From Macrocybe gigantea (Eukaryota > Basidiomycota > Agaricomycetes > Agaricales > Callistosporiaceae): a stretch of 35,895 bases of DNA. The position numbers and the translations under genes were made by a program. The DNA lies in assembly GCA_011319805.1 (NCBI GenBank), contig SJRY01000130.1, positions 1 to 35,895 on the forward strand. Reading direction: 5' to 3'. The notes below the pieces were generated by a model, which was given only the letters and a program-made list of their open reading frames with translations, had not been told where the DNA came from and ran no database searches. Every line of letters begins with the position of its first letter. Positions within the stretch are counted from its first letter, which is position 1. Positions 1 to 11,895 of this stretch are shown in pieces.

Positions 1-885
1 TTGATGACAAGACGAAGACGATGAATTGGAGAGGAATTGAATCCTCCACGTCCATGAACACGTATTGACCTGTCACCAATCTCGATTACAACGGTGCGAT
101 ATTTGGCTCTTTTACCTGCATTATCCGACGTTCTGACGCACTCGTTCCATTCATGAGCAGTCCGTCACCTCAAATTCTCTCGAGCCTGACTGATATCTGC
201 TGCTTATTAGTCAGGCTTCGCTCTTGTTAATGTATGCATTGCTACTTTGCGCTTAATCGAGGACAAAGTGCATTCCTATTTCTCGCTCTTGCAGGCTCGG
301 ATTGCCAAAATATGCACACACCCTTCATCAGGTCCCGTCAAGCGGCCAAGCATTGCGGTTCCACGATGACGACCGGGTATTCCCGCGTGCCCCCTTGACG
401 TCCATCGGTGCATACCGCCGCCAGAGAAGTGATGATTTCCAAGACGATTCTCCCGCCAATAGTCCTCTTGCCAAACCGCCTCGTGCATTGCAGTGAAGAA
501 GATCAGAGCAAATATGATTGGCCCGCAGACAAAAGTTCGCCCTTTAGACTTTGTGATCACATGGATGTTGCTCTAACCGAATCTCTCGCTTTTGAAATTC
601 ACCCTATCAAGGGACCCGTTCCAGCGTCCTTGGGACTTATTGTCCAGAGCCCTCACAGGATTCACAAACAGTGATTCCCCGTTAGGATGCATAAATCATA
701 AAAGAAGCCATTGGTATCCCCGCCGCTCTTTTAAATCGCCAGACCAATTTATTCTATCATAAGTCGCTTATACGGTGCCTTTTTTCGGGAAAAGTCTGAC
801 AAATGCGTCGTAGTAAGTTCTCTAGAGCACTTATATAGTTTTTAGCCCGAAAATTGCGCCTTCATGTTTTCTAGCCACTCCCACC
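1..885. other. No gene recognised
   Basis: Only short overlapping open frames on both strands are present. None has a recognisable domain, a plausible exon chain or a signal peptide. The last hundred or so bases are the likely 5' region of the DUF6534 gene starting at 886. Confidence 0.5.
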
Positions 886-2271
886 ATGGCGCCAGACGCA
901 CAAATGACCCATGAAGAGCTACAATTAGCCATCTATATCTTAGGCCCGTGGGTACGTGATATCTTGATCAAATGGACAATGATGTGGAATTGAGTCAATG
1001 TTAGCTTGTCGGTTCCTGCCTAGACTTTTTTTTCAAGGAATCCTATATTCTCAAGTGAGTTGTTCTTCGTCATCGGAAATGGCTCTCTGATTATTTCTTT
1101 TTTCGATAGTTCATTAAGTACTTTACAGCTGGTTTCGACGATCGATTAGCGACACGCTTGGGAGTCATCGGTTTGTTAATCTTGACGACTCTGAAAGCTA
1201 TTCATTCCTTGTACTGTCTCTGTTGTCTGAATCGAGAACTCAGTTAATCGAATGATTGCATTCTCAACATAGTGCGACAATATGGATAATGCTTATACTT
1301 CACTTCAAAGACCTTCAGGGTGCCATCTTGCTCAACTATACGACGTGGTGGCAGACGGGCAGCAGTATGATGGTGAGAAGCAGCCCTTGCTAAAGGTCTC
1401 TAACTAAACTCATATTTTCGCGATCAAGGTGGCAAGTATTGGCATCTACGTACAGACCTTTTTCTGCCACCGCCTTTGGATCATCTCAAAGAAGAAATAT
1501 TTAATCCTAATCCCCATTGCCTTCGTCCTTGTTTTTGCTTATGTTTCGATTTGTCTTGCTGTAAGTCGTCCAGTCCTAGTTCCGCCGTCCTTCTGGTTTC
1601 GCGCTGAACCACCTTGTCAAATAGACATATTATATTTCAAAAGGCGAAGGGGCTGGGCCCAAAATCGCCACATGGTGTGCGTAGCGATTTATTCCTATTG
1701 CAAAGCTGATTTTGAACGTGAGCAGTCGCCGCTCATCTTAGCTCCGTTTTTGGTATTGCGTTGCTCTGGATTTCCAGAAACCCGTAACTAACTCGATTCT
1801 AATCAAGCTGGGGATCATGATCACCTTGTCGACAACGTACTTCCTTTTGAAAATGAAGGAAGAGGCTCTTCCTCAGTAGGTCCCATACATGGACTAGCTC
1901 CTTGTTCTGGGTGATTAATGAACGACAGAACCGTTGGCCTTGTCACGGCCCTTATACGCCTCACGTTTCAGACGGCGGCACCGGCCGCGTTGTGGTAAAG
2001 GATTTGACAACGTTCACAACAATGATCTAAACGTGTCTCCAGCGCCATGTTTAACCTCATCTTCTCTCAGGTTTACACTGGCGATCAGAAGCTGATATCA
2101 ACAGCGTTCAATCAGATGCTTCCCAAGCTGTATGCGTTTTCCATGATGTGGACGCTCAATGCCCGCCGCTCGATTCGGGAGAGAGCCCATCCGTCGTATC
2201 ACTATTCAACTAGTGATCGGATACCACACCGCCAAGTAGGCGCTTCACTCCTCCAAGACGTTTACGTTTGA
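886..2271 (+). CDS. DUF6534 family multi-pass membrane protein (copy A)
   Basis: This is a fungal DUF6534-type integral membrane protein, a basidiomycete-expanded family of unknown function. Exon 1 (886-951) encodes 22 residues ending LGPW and stops at a GTACGT donor; copies B and C have exactly the same 22-codon first exon. Later exons carry hydrophobic segments: LILTTLKAIHSL near 1170-1210, then a LLNYTTWWQTGSS stretch near 1325-1370, VASIGIYVQ from about 1429, and a segment near 1840. The last exon (from about 2047) holds the family hallmark QMLPKLYAFSMMWTLNAR, followed by a short cytoplasmic tail. Introns are many and short. In exon 2 the run of eight T at 1026-1033 would need a ninth T to stay in frame with the paralogs, so either this copy is broken or the base was under-called. 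The exon chain was built by alignment to B and C by eye; internal boundaries are approximate. Function unknown. Confidence 0.75.
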
Positions 2272-3192
2272 CCCGGCTTTCTAGCACGCGAATCTAAATC
2301 TGACAGGCTACAGCGATAATGCTGGTCATACTTTGACGGAGATATCAACAGGAATTGACGTGCGTTGATTCATTAGCTTCTCCGCTATTCCATATACCGA
2401 TATCTGCGCTCTTCAGGTGCGACGAATGTTTCATCCGTATAGCGTCGAGATGAAATCCACAACTAGCAATATATGATACGCTATTGGAGTTTCTCAGGCG
2501 ATGAGAAGTCCGGCATTCACATGTGGTCAGAGTTATGCGAAACTTGTATTTTAGCGCCTTGATTGACAATAGATTGGTTGTCCATCGACTGCCGAAATTG
2601 GAAACATTTCGAGGTTTGTTCTATTCAGCTATGAGGTGGTCCAAGACATATATGTCATCGAAGTTGATGCGTGCGAGAAACCATCTGATAGCGCCACCGA
2701 GGTCCTGAAAGGCGTCTATGAGGCAGTGGAGAATCAATGTTGTCTCCTTGACAGATAACTGATATTTTAGTCTTATGATGCCAATTCAAATTCCGTTCTC
2801 TGGAAACTATCTAACACATGGCTTCCTTCCTTCCATTTTCGTTCGATTTAGCCACTCCAAAGGCGTTCCAACTTCAAAGTAATTGAAATTGCAAAGTACA
2901 GGTAGGTAGCGAAAACACCTGCAACAACTCACCTTAGGCGTTACCTTTCCACACGGTGTGCGTTCGGATCAGATTAATTCTCCGCTTAATTGCACATGTC
3001 GGTTTGATCGCTGCAGGGTCTGATATTGTCTCCGGTCGAACATGCACACTCATGATCATTAAGGTTTGAAATTCCTGTTTGATCCATATTCCTTCGATTG
3101 GCATTTTCCCTATTATTCCCAGTCTTGATGGTTTATATTCTCCAGTGACGAATTCGTTCTTGGACCTGCCTCTCTTTCCCTTCGCTGCCAAC
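2272..3192. other. Intergenic, no gene recognised
   Basis: Spacer between the two tandem DUF6534 genes. Open frames here are short, overlap on both strands and show no domain. The final part is the presumed promoter and 5' leader of copy B. Confidence 0.5.
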
Positions 3193-4799
3193 ATGGCGCA
3201 AGATGCTCCAATGACCCACGACGAGCTACAGCTGGCAATTTTCCTCCTCGGTCCCTGGGTAAGGAATTGCACAGGGTATTACTCTACTCACGGCTGACTC
3301 GTCTATTTGGTGTGAAGTTGATTGGCTCTTGCTTGGATTTTGTCCTCCAGGGCGTCCTATTTTCGCAGGTAAATTCTTCTCGTTTTTGCCCTCTTTCGTC
3401 GCCGATACAATGACCATGCAGTTCATACGATATTTCACGACAAACAATAATGATAGACCTGGCCTGAAACTGATGGTCGTAGGGTTGGTAATCTTGACGA
3501 CGCTGAAATCTATTCATTCATTGTAAGACAAACTTTGTATTGCTCCACGGCTGTATTCTCCGCGACTGACGGTTCCCTCCAGCGGTGTTATTTGGATTAT
3601 GTTGATCCTCCATTTCAAGAATCTGCGAGGAGCAATCTTATTGAATTACACGACTTGGTGGCAGACTGGAAGTAGTCTGATGGTAGCGAGGCCACTACAC
3701 ACCCATTTGAATATGCTCACGATATCTTCGCTAGGTTGCGAGCATTGGAATCTACGTCCAATCATTCTTTTGCTACCGTCTTTGGGTTATTTCAAAGAAG
3801 CGTACCATCTTGGTGCCCATCGTGACCGTTTTGATATTCGCATATATTTCAATCTGTCTTGCAGTGAGCCCGCGGATCAGGGTTACCGGCAGGCGCGATC
3901 CAACACTGACTTGGCTTGGCTAGACATTCTATATCACGAAGGGCGAGGCTGCAGGTCCGAAGATTGCAACCTGGTGTGCGTGCTGAGCTTGTGTGCGAAA
4001 TGTGGGTCTTCTGTTGACCTTGATAACTTTATCCACCTGCAGTCGCCGCACACTTGAGCTCTGTTTTCGGTGAGCTCTCTGTGTCAAGCTCCCATGCCCT
4101 TTATTCCTCACTTCTCTGCTTAGCCGGCGATCTCATGATCACACTGTCCACGGCCTACTTCCTTCTCAAAGTCAGAGAGGAAGTTCTACCCAGTCTGTCA
4201 CGCCGCGTCTTGCGTCTTGGAATATACAGTTGATCGGTTTGAACTTTGATCAGGACCGTTGGCATCGTCACTGCGCTGATTCGCCTGACCTTCCAAACTG
4301 CCGCTCCGGCTGCCCTATGGTAATTTCCATAGCCTGCGTTCCACAACGATGGTGAACGCGTCTTTTCACGACAGCGCCATGTTCAACCTCATTTTCTCGC
4401 AAGTGTACACCGGCGACCAGAAGTTGATCTCGACGGGATTCAACCAGGTCCTGCCGAAGCTTTATGCCTTTTCGATGATGTGGACTCTCAACGCTCGTCA
4501 AGAGATTCGAGCACAAGGTCGTCAAGGGAAAAATTATAACTTGAGAGCGCTGCTGCCGTATTCAGACGTAGGTCTATGGCCCTTGCGATGGTACTACAGG
4601 CTAAGACGCGTTCCAGCCGAATTCCGTCACGTCTAGCAAGGCTTTACAGGTCCATACGTCCACAGAGGTGACTACGGAGTACAGCGTACGTTCTAATTCC
4701 CCTGAGGACAAATCGTCGTTCTCATTCAAAGACCAGGTGCGGCATATGTTCCACGCGGCTTCCCGTGAGGCTAAATCCGCCGCTTCGACTACCGTGTAA
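3193..4799 (+). CDS. DUF6534 family multi-pass membrane protein (copy B)
   Basis: Tandem paralog of copy A in the same orientation. Exon 1 (3193-3258) encodes 22 residues ending LGPW before a GTAAGG donor. Exon 2 carries LIGSCLDFVLQGVLFSQ, and unlike copy A it is in frame. Further exons match A in order: LVILTTLKSIHS, the WWQTGSS segment, VASIGIYVQSFFCYRLW, and TVGIVTALIRLTFQTAAPAALW just before 4320. The hallmark exon near 4378-4567 contains VLPKLYAFSMMWTLNAR. The last intron is 4568-4616 (GTAGGT..CCAG, phase 0). It joins to a Ser/Thr-rich cytoplasmic tail ending at TAA 4797-4799. The family is membrane-embedded; function and substrate are unknown. No disrupting indel was noticed, so this is the best-preserved of the three copies. 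Confidence 0.8.
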
Positions 4800-6926
4800 T
4801 TGCTATCAAGAAACTCGCGATGTATTTTACTGCGATTCATGTATTAGACTGGAGTACCGTAATATTATCGCCGTGCTATCGACAGATTCCTTTTTCACAG
4901 CCAAGCAGCTACCAACTCGCGAAGGGACCATAGAGGCCGCACAGATGTATCTCTTGGGTTTCTGAGAAATCGCATCGACCGCTAAGCGCTCGCTCTGAAA
5001 ATGACTTTTTGAAATTATCTGCTGAATTGACATGGACGACTCGGCCACAGGGAGCAAAAGAGGTACGAAGTTCGTGAAATCCAATCCAAGTGGCTTTCGT
5101 ATCAACTACTGTCTTTACGCTGTCTAGAGTGATCGTACTCTTGATGTCATCTCAAGTAAGCCGCTGCCCGTCCGCACGACGTTACAATGATCACCGGCAC
5201 AGGAAAATGCCCAGGATCGCGGTAAAACGGGGCTGACTCGGCATGGAGTCTCAAGTACGATCGTGTGCCAAGTAGCGCTCAGCTAATTTTCTGAACACCG
5301 CATTTGCCACCTTGCCTGCCCCGAAGCATTCGATGCGTGGGCGAGGTTATTTCCACGACTCTGGTTTGGTTCCCTCTTTCTCCATGCAGGATATTCCCTG
5401 CAGGAGACTGTGAGAAGAGGCACGCATGGCAAGAACACGCGTTCGAACATGTGGCCATTCACTGGACAGCTCTGAGTCATTGAAACTGCTCTCCATTGTT
5501 GCAGGAGGAAGTCCCGAGTCCTTTAATAACGCCTGCATAGAGGGTGATTGTTCTAGTCCTCTGACTTCGCTGCTCTCCATCGCATTGCAGCCTAAGACGT
5601 GCTCTGACATCTGACGCCCATCTCTTGAAGCGTGTTCAGCATGCCACGAAGCATCGCTTCGTATCCTGATTCCACAGACCGCCACTCTACCTTCCGTCAG
5701 TCGAAGAACTACAATCTCAAGGTATTTGGGACCTTGTCAATTTGAATGGTGGACAAGAAGGATTGCATCCTTCGACAAACTGGAGCGATTTTGTGCCCGC
5801 TGGATGCCTTCTCATTGTCAGACGTCTGGACGAACGATTTCCGGACGCAATCCAACAGCAATATGCTGGGAAATATATCGACAATGAGCATTCATGGCAA
5901 TCAATGAACAACCTTTTGTTGAACGCCGCCCAAACAGAAAGCGCATTCACGCAAACCTTTCAGTCCGCGATATTCGGATTTTTTCTTGGTATGCACGATT
6001 GGCCCTCATGAATGCCCCCAAGGATCGCTTTTGATGAGCTGTAGGCCAGTTGCAGTTGTCCGTCTCTGATTCGTCTGGGAAAAGAAAAAGAACGGATAGC
6101 AACCCACCTTCAGATAACTTGAACGACCAGAAATCTTTGAATCAGTTGCGGAAGCGATCTCATTCGTGATAACTGAGTTTCGAGGATAGAAGTACTGTAG
6201 CGATGCTTGTCCGCCTTATGTTATGGACGAAAAATGCTTTTCTCGTCCGTACGACGACCGGTCTCTGCGTCATGTGCTGAAAAGGTGTCGCAACGTAGAT
6301 TTAAAGCCTGGAACGTTAATCAAAGCCCGGGGTTTAATGAATGGCGGTTGTGCCTGTTAACGAAATGCAGCGCATGCTGGAGTCGGTTCTTGATGTGGTT
6401 GATAACAGCGCCACGTACGTAAGCTGCTCTCAAGTCGTTCTCATGACATACCACATTACTGATTGTCAGACCGTTTGCCGTTCGTGAGAAAGGACTTTAT
6501 CGCTGGAGCTGATATCTTCGCATTTCGATGATTGAAAATGGGGCGGCCGGCTCGGTCGAACCTGCCTGCGGTGGGCAGCGCCTGTCTAAACCAGGCTCAT
6601 GTCCTGGTTACTGACAACTGGAGTTGGCAGTTGTGGCAACTAGGAAGTGCGTGCGTTGATCATTTCCACTTGCTCAGACTGACAGGCTGATGCCGGATAT
6701 CCGAATAATCAATGGTATCATAATGCATTCTGCAGCGTGCCATGGATTCTTTCAATTCTTGCATCACTTCTTATTCTATCCCCTTCACGTCTCATAGTTT
6801 CTCCGATCTGCAATTTTCCCTCTTTTTCTCCCTTGTAATTAACGAAAATCCTGCGCTGGCAAGCCCAGCATCTTCCCTTACCTCGAAGTTCCTTTGAAGC
6901 CCTAGGCCAGGACTGCAAAAGCTCAG
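4800..6926. other. 2.1 kb gap without a supported gene
   Basis: Several open frames of 60-110 codons occur on both strands (for example 5347-5685 minus and 5742-6011 plus). None shows a domain, a family resemblance or a convincing set of splice sites. The end of the gap is the presumed promoter of the membrane-protein gene at 6927. It may hold decayed sequence that I cannot identify. Confidence 0.45.
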
Positions 6927-8129
6927 ATGCAAAGCAATGTCTTCGTTCTTGCGTTTACAGCAAGCCTCGTCGCTGCACAAACGCTGACAGTGACATTCCC
7001 CAAGTGCGTTGGACCTGTGGCCCGAGAGCCGTACTGATGCCTTTTGAAACCTTAGTGGTGGCCCTACCGTGGTCCAAGCTTTTACGACAATCAATGGATT
7101 TCCCCAGCGGGTCACATTGTCAGTACAACCCCTTCTCGTTCTTGCTCGTGCTCCTATACTTGTACATGGGTGATAGGGCTACACTGACGCAGACGTCCAC
7201 TCCTCGGTCTTCAACGTCTGACCTACCATCCACCACGTCCCCTGGACCTTCGCCTACAGCCTCGGGAGTGTCAAGCCCTCGACCGAAACGGCTTCACACA
7301 GAACGGTCTCGGGCGCAGCCATAGCAGGAATCCTGATCGGCATCTGCTTGCTTCTGATCATCGCTTGCCTCATTTTCTTCCTGCAACGCCGAAAAAAGAG
7401 ACGCCGTTGGGATGACAGGTTCGTCAAGATCGAGCTTGATCCAGTCGGCAGTCCGGTTGGTGAGTCTTTGGAAGACATGCCTCAATGCCGCTTTCTTTGA
7501 TCGCGACTTTCTGCAGTGGATAAGCAATTTATACCGGATCCTTTCATGACCGATTCACAGGCTCGAGGGCTTGGGTACGACGTCTCTCAACAGTCCACGC
7601 GACGAATAGGTGCACAATTCGTCGTTGCGGACCAAGGTTCGTCAAAGGAACAATCTCCTTCCGTCTCAATCCGAATTCTGGAAGAACGACCGGAGGTCCC
7701 TCGGATATACCTCACCTCCGAAAGCGAAGATGCACGGCCCCTTTCCTTGTCGAGTTCAAGCCAACAAACCGGCTCCTTGTCTGTACATGTCCAAAGCGAT
7801 ACCTCTTCATCCGTCTCTCCTTACTCTCGCGATGTCAAAATCAGAGCACGATCCCCACTCCTTCGGTATCATATACGTCCACAGCAGGTCCGGGCGCGTC
7901 GACCTCCTTGTCGCCGGCTGAAGCAGAGGCGGAGAGCGCACAAAGGATGCGCGATCTGCTTACTCAGCTCGAAAATCCTGGCTCGACCAGTCCAAACACG
8001 GCGGTCAACCAGCTGCAGAGGCAGGTTGAGATTCTACGACGTGAAAACGAAGAATTGCGACTCGGAGCGCCGGACATTCCGCCGCCTGCATACGAAGAGG
8101 ACGATCGTGATCACGCCACCCGGCCTTGA
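6927..8129 (+). CDS. Signal-peptide, Ser/Thr-rich single-pass membrane protein with cytoplasmic coiled coil
   Basis: Four exons: 6927-7003, 7056-7122, 7193-7459, 7517-8129. All three introns have GT..AG ends and compatible phases. Order of parts: a signal peptide (MQSNVFVLAFTASLVAAQ); a short extracellular region; a Ser/Thr/Pro-rich stalk; a transmembrane helix (AGILIGICLLLIIACLIFF) followed by a basic stop-transfer run (QRRKKRRRW); a long Ser-rich cytoplasmic tail; a coiled coil (LQRQVEILRRENEELRL); and a PPAYEEDD tail end whose PPAY resembles a WW-domain ligand. This layout is common in agaricomycete cell-surface or sensor-like proteins of unknown function. Two frame breaks, at CCC 7276-7278 and CCCC 7853-7856, would each be repaired by one more C. 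From 7308 onward the gene lies inside the left repeat arm, and a broken copy sits at 33281-33732. Confidence 0.7.
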
Positions 8130-8477
8130 ACTCGCACTGTCATGGACGATTCGTAATTTCGCTGGACTCTTTTGACGTTGCTTTCTTGGATACCTTTTAC
8201 GCACCGATTCCGCTCTTTTTTCTCCACGTCTTGCACACACCGCGTAATTTTTTGACCATGTATTGTTTATATACCCTGTTCAAATAGCGTCCTTAGTCTT
8301 GGTTGAAAGGAACGCATAATGTCCTACATCAGGTCTTCAGATGTTTCTGTGGGTAAGCGTACTTGTATCAAGTACTCTTCCACATCACTGCTGTAATTTC
8401 GTTGGTTTGTTCAGGGGCGTGGGAATATTCTAAAGTGCCCATGGACCTGCGCGTTTCGAACACGTGCAATCAACATC

Positions 8478-10452
8478 ATGTCTACACTCATTCTTAATTG
8501 TTGGATTCAGGGCGATGATTACGATGACACTTTCCCTGTCGAAATTCCATTAAGAAAGGACGTAGGAGCACTGAAGGATGCGATAATAGACAGCAACAGT
8601 GACAGGTTCCAAGGCATCGACGCTGTTGACCTCGATCTCTGGCAGGTTTCTATCGCTTTCGATGATAGCTATGAAGAAAATGTGGAGAAACTTGATTTAA
8701 CTCGTCTGAAGCCCTTGTCCTTTCGTATGACGCTATCGTCGTGCTTTGCGAATCATATGGAAGACCACCTGGACGTCATTGTTAAGGCTCCGTCAGGTGA
8801 GTGTGAATTTCTCTTGCCTTTCGAAATCATTCTGATTTCAGCAGCTTCCAACCGAAGTGTAGATTCGCGGCTGCTCCCACTGCTCAAACTCAATTGTCTA
8901 GTATTCGGTGATCCTATCAACCGTATCTTTTCAGTTGAAATTCCAGCGACGAAGAATGTGGCGGACCTGAAAGATGTGATAAAAGAGAAGGCTCAACCGA
9001 CTTTCGACCACACCGATGCTTCCGACCTCGCTCTCTGGCAGGTTTCTATCCCCGTCGACGGCCATTTCAATGAGCAGCTTGGAAAACTGGACCTCGTTGA
9101 TGGACGATCATTGCCGGCTGTGAAGAGACTGGGGCTACTCTTTCCTGGTGAAATAGAGGAAGAGAGCGTTCATATTATTGTGAAACCTCCCCTTGGCAAA
9201 CTGGGGAAAGGTGAGCAGGATAGTGGCATTGAATTGTGTTGTGCTTGTCAATTTATTATGGCGCCGCACAGAACGGGCAGCACTAGAGCGAATAAAGGAC
9301 CTTGTGGGAGGCGTTGCCAACCTCACTCTTCACGTTCACAAATTCAACCAATGGAGCGAAGATGACATCCGATATCCAAAAAATGATATTGACCTTCGTT
9401 TCACTTTCAACGAAGGTCAACCAGTGCTATCCGGGGACACCGATTATCCTGAATTCGTAGTTCAGTTTCTTTATAACCTGAAGAAGAAGAGGAAATTGTC
9501 TTTGCGGGATCAGGTAATGCATGAAACCGTATTTCATCGAAGCTTTAATTGACTATGATTGTAGGAAAAATATGGCTACCTCGAAACTACATTGGGCCCA
9601 AAATTTTCCGATTTTTTCGAGATAGTCGAGGAGGACGCAAATGTTGTTGAGCATGAGATTCGCGCCTACATTGCGGCAATGATCGATTGTGCTCCGAACG
9701 TCGCCACCATCAATACGAAGTCTTCTTTCTTCAAAGAAAGTTCCTTCACCGTTTTCACTGTCGATCCAGCTTTCCGAACACTGGAAGGCTACGATAAGTA
9801 AGTATGATAGAGGTTTTGGCCACGAGTTCAGTCATTTATGTTTTCAAGGGGTGTCACAGTCGAACCGATCATGATCATTCAAGAGATCAACCGGGGCCAG
9901 GGAATTAAGAATGCCAAATGCAGAAGATACAGTGCAAAATGTGATTTTGCGCTTAGTACACCTTACGGCCCGACTGTCATTCACGAAAACGTGTCTCGAA
10001 ATGATGAAATGGACAGGAATCGGGTGCTTCTGGAAGCGACGGTCTATGTCCGAGTCGGAAACAAGCTAAGGAAGAACAACCGAGATTTAATCATACTTTG
10101 CTTTCACGTCAACAAAAAGTTTGAAGTCGAACGATATATTGTTTATCAATCGCCTTTGCATAATCACAGACGCGTACGTGATAATCTGTGATGTATAGAC
10201 TAAATCTGACATCTTTTGTAGGTCGGAATAATTCATGACCGGGTATTCAAGCTTTCGGACCCTCTTGATTGCTTTGAATTCCTTTTCGAACTGTTCAACT
10301 ATCTTGACATCTATCAAACTTTAATGGATGGATTCGACCCAAGCAAGAACACTCCAGTTAATATTGTCAGCAACCTGGTGAGGGAAATCCTCAAGAAATC
10401 CCTCTCCTCCAAGAGTCTAGACCATGAAGAATATCTTTCAGATGACTGGTGA
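8478..10452 (+). CDS. Crinkler-like protein, two N-terminal ubiquitin-like domains, no kinase
   Basis: Six exons: 8478-8796, 8842-9210, 9272-9513, 9565-9797, 9849-10173, 10222-10452. Their lengths sum to 1719 nt, giving an intact 572-residue protein. Residues about 1-106 and 112-230 are two related ubiquitin-like domains. They carry the Crinkler (CRN) N-terminal hallmark: VEIP near the start, a central VxxLKDxI, then DLDLWQV or DLALWQV, and an EKLDL/GKLDL turn. Exon 2 is 369 nt with phase-1 ends on both sides, so it is a symmetric, duplicable domain cassette. The middle region (about 240-495) is unassigned but strongly conserved with the right copy. The tail after LSSKS is copy-specific and ends DDW-stop. 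In oomycetes and some fungi, CRN proteins are host-targeted effectors; the role in basidiomycetes is unknown. It is tail to tail with the MET1 relic, with 76 bp between stops. The absence of frame damage over about 2 kb suggests selection or good local assembly. Confidence 0.8.
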
Positions 10453-10528
10453 AATGTTGAAAATCGATGTTGCCTATCCTCTGTCTATTATGAAATATGA
10501 AATATTCCAAAAGAATCAGGCCAACAGG

Positions 10529-11895
10529 TCATGAAAATGCTTCCCAGCCATCGTCCAAGCCCTCCTTAACCTTACAATAATGTGCATCTCCAGACCCTCC
10601 CAACCAATTCCCCACTCGCTTCTCATCCTTCTCATAGATTTCGTTGCCCTCAAACCCGCTCTTGTTATCATCTCCACCTTCATCTAACACTGTCACATCC
10701 CCATTGCCCCAAAGGGCGAGCACTGCCCAACCGACGACGATCATGCCCGGAGGTCTCTGTTCGCCAACACTCTCCATGGCTTTAACGATGTTATCAAGCG
10801 TCGACGAAACGACACGCTGATCGGGCATCGACGCTCTTTCGACGATAGCGATGGGTGTATGACCTGGGTATTCTGCGCCGTCCCGCCTCCGCTTGGCGAC
10901 GCTAGTAAGCGGCACATCGGGAATCGGTGAAATCAAGGCATCGACGACTTCTTTCAGCCTCGCTACGCCCATGAGAATCACGAGTGTCCTGCTCCTCACA
11001 TATCCGGGTAACTTTACGCCCTTGCCACCTCTTCCAACCCCCGTGCAAACGATAAATGACTCGGCGACTCCTCGCTGAGTGATGGGTATACCAGCTAGTA
11101 GCGGACCGGCCAAAGCGGATGAGACACCGGGTATAACCAGAGGCTCGAAACCTTGCGAGCGGAAATATAAAACTTCTTCACCAGAACGAGCGTACACCGC
11201 TGGATCTCCCTGTTTTAGCTAGGGAAAGTACGACTGATGAGATCCCACAAGTCTTCTAACAGAGTCAAAAAGCAGTACGTACGCGAACAACACATAAGCC
11301 TTTCTTTGCAGCTTCAACAGCCTCATGCATCATTTCGATCTGAGCGCCATCCGCGTTGCCTGGGAATTTTCTAGCAATTTTAATCCTAACGTGTTTCGGT
11401 ATCACGTTGAGTACTGAATCTGGAACGAGTTTGTCAGATAGGACGAGGTCGGCTTGTTGGGACAGAGCGGTATGAGTTGCCAATGTTAGAAGGGATGCGT
11501 GGCCAGGTCCTGAGCCCACCAAGAGGATTCGCCCTGGTTTGAGCGTAGGTAATGTCTGTAGCGCGAGGGAATGAAGTGAAATTGGAATCGAATCCGGTGT
11601 CGATGATATTGCCTGAGGGGCCGACGACGACAAGATATCGTTCATTTCCGCTTCGGACAAATTGGCTAGTTTCGAAAACGGCCAATCTGACTTGGGCTAC
11701 CCATCTCACACGACGTCTTGCTCGTTCTGTATTCGTTTCGGATTGATAGTCGCTGCTTGATCGAGACGGGACCGGTCGGTTAGGTGTCAGGACACCAGCG
11801 TCTTCATTGAATTCATCGTCGCCTTCATCGTCAACTTCGACTTCCTCGCGCTCTGTCCCTGCTCTGGCCTTTTCGTTATGGTACATCCCCGCGTT
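10529..11895 (-). pseudogene. MET1: MET1-type uroporphyrinogen-III C-methyltransferase, 5'-truncated relic
   Basis: Shown directly: the SUMT methyltransferase part is present, with SAM-binding GSGPGHASLLTL and the conserved GDPAVYARSGEE just after a 73-bp intron (11210-11282), then stop at 10529-10531. In siroheme synthesis SUMT methylates uroporphyrinogen III to precorrin-2, supplying cofactor for sulfite reductase. Damage: the N-terminal precorrin-2 dehydrogenase-like half, present in the right-arm copy, is missing and replaced by unrelated DNA beyond about 11896. In addition, five bases present in the other copy (CGAAT) are absent near 11686, shifting the frame. Neither lesion is a homopolymer, so this copy looks genuinely non-functional as a bifunctional enzyme. 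From about 11660 to 10529 the catalytic part is still open, and a methyltransferase-only product cannot be excluded. Confidence 0.8.

Noticed and set aside
8797..8841. Reading straight through the first Crinkler intron
   Set aside because: The frame is open, but the 45 bases have a GTGAGT donor and TTTCAG acceptor, add a hydrophobic insert between UBL domains, and the right copy shows the same splice sites. An intron is the better reading.
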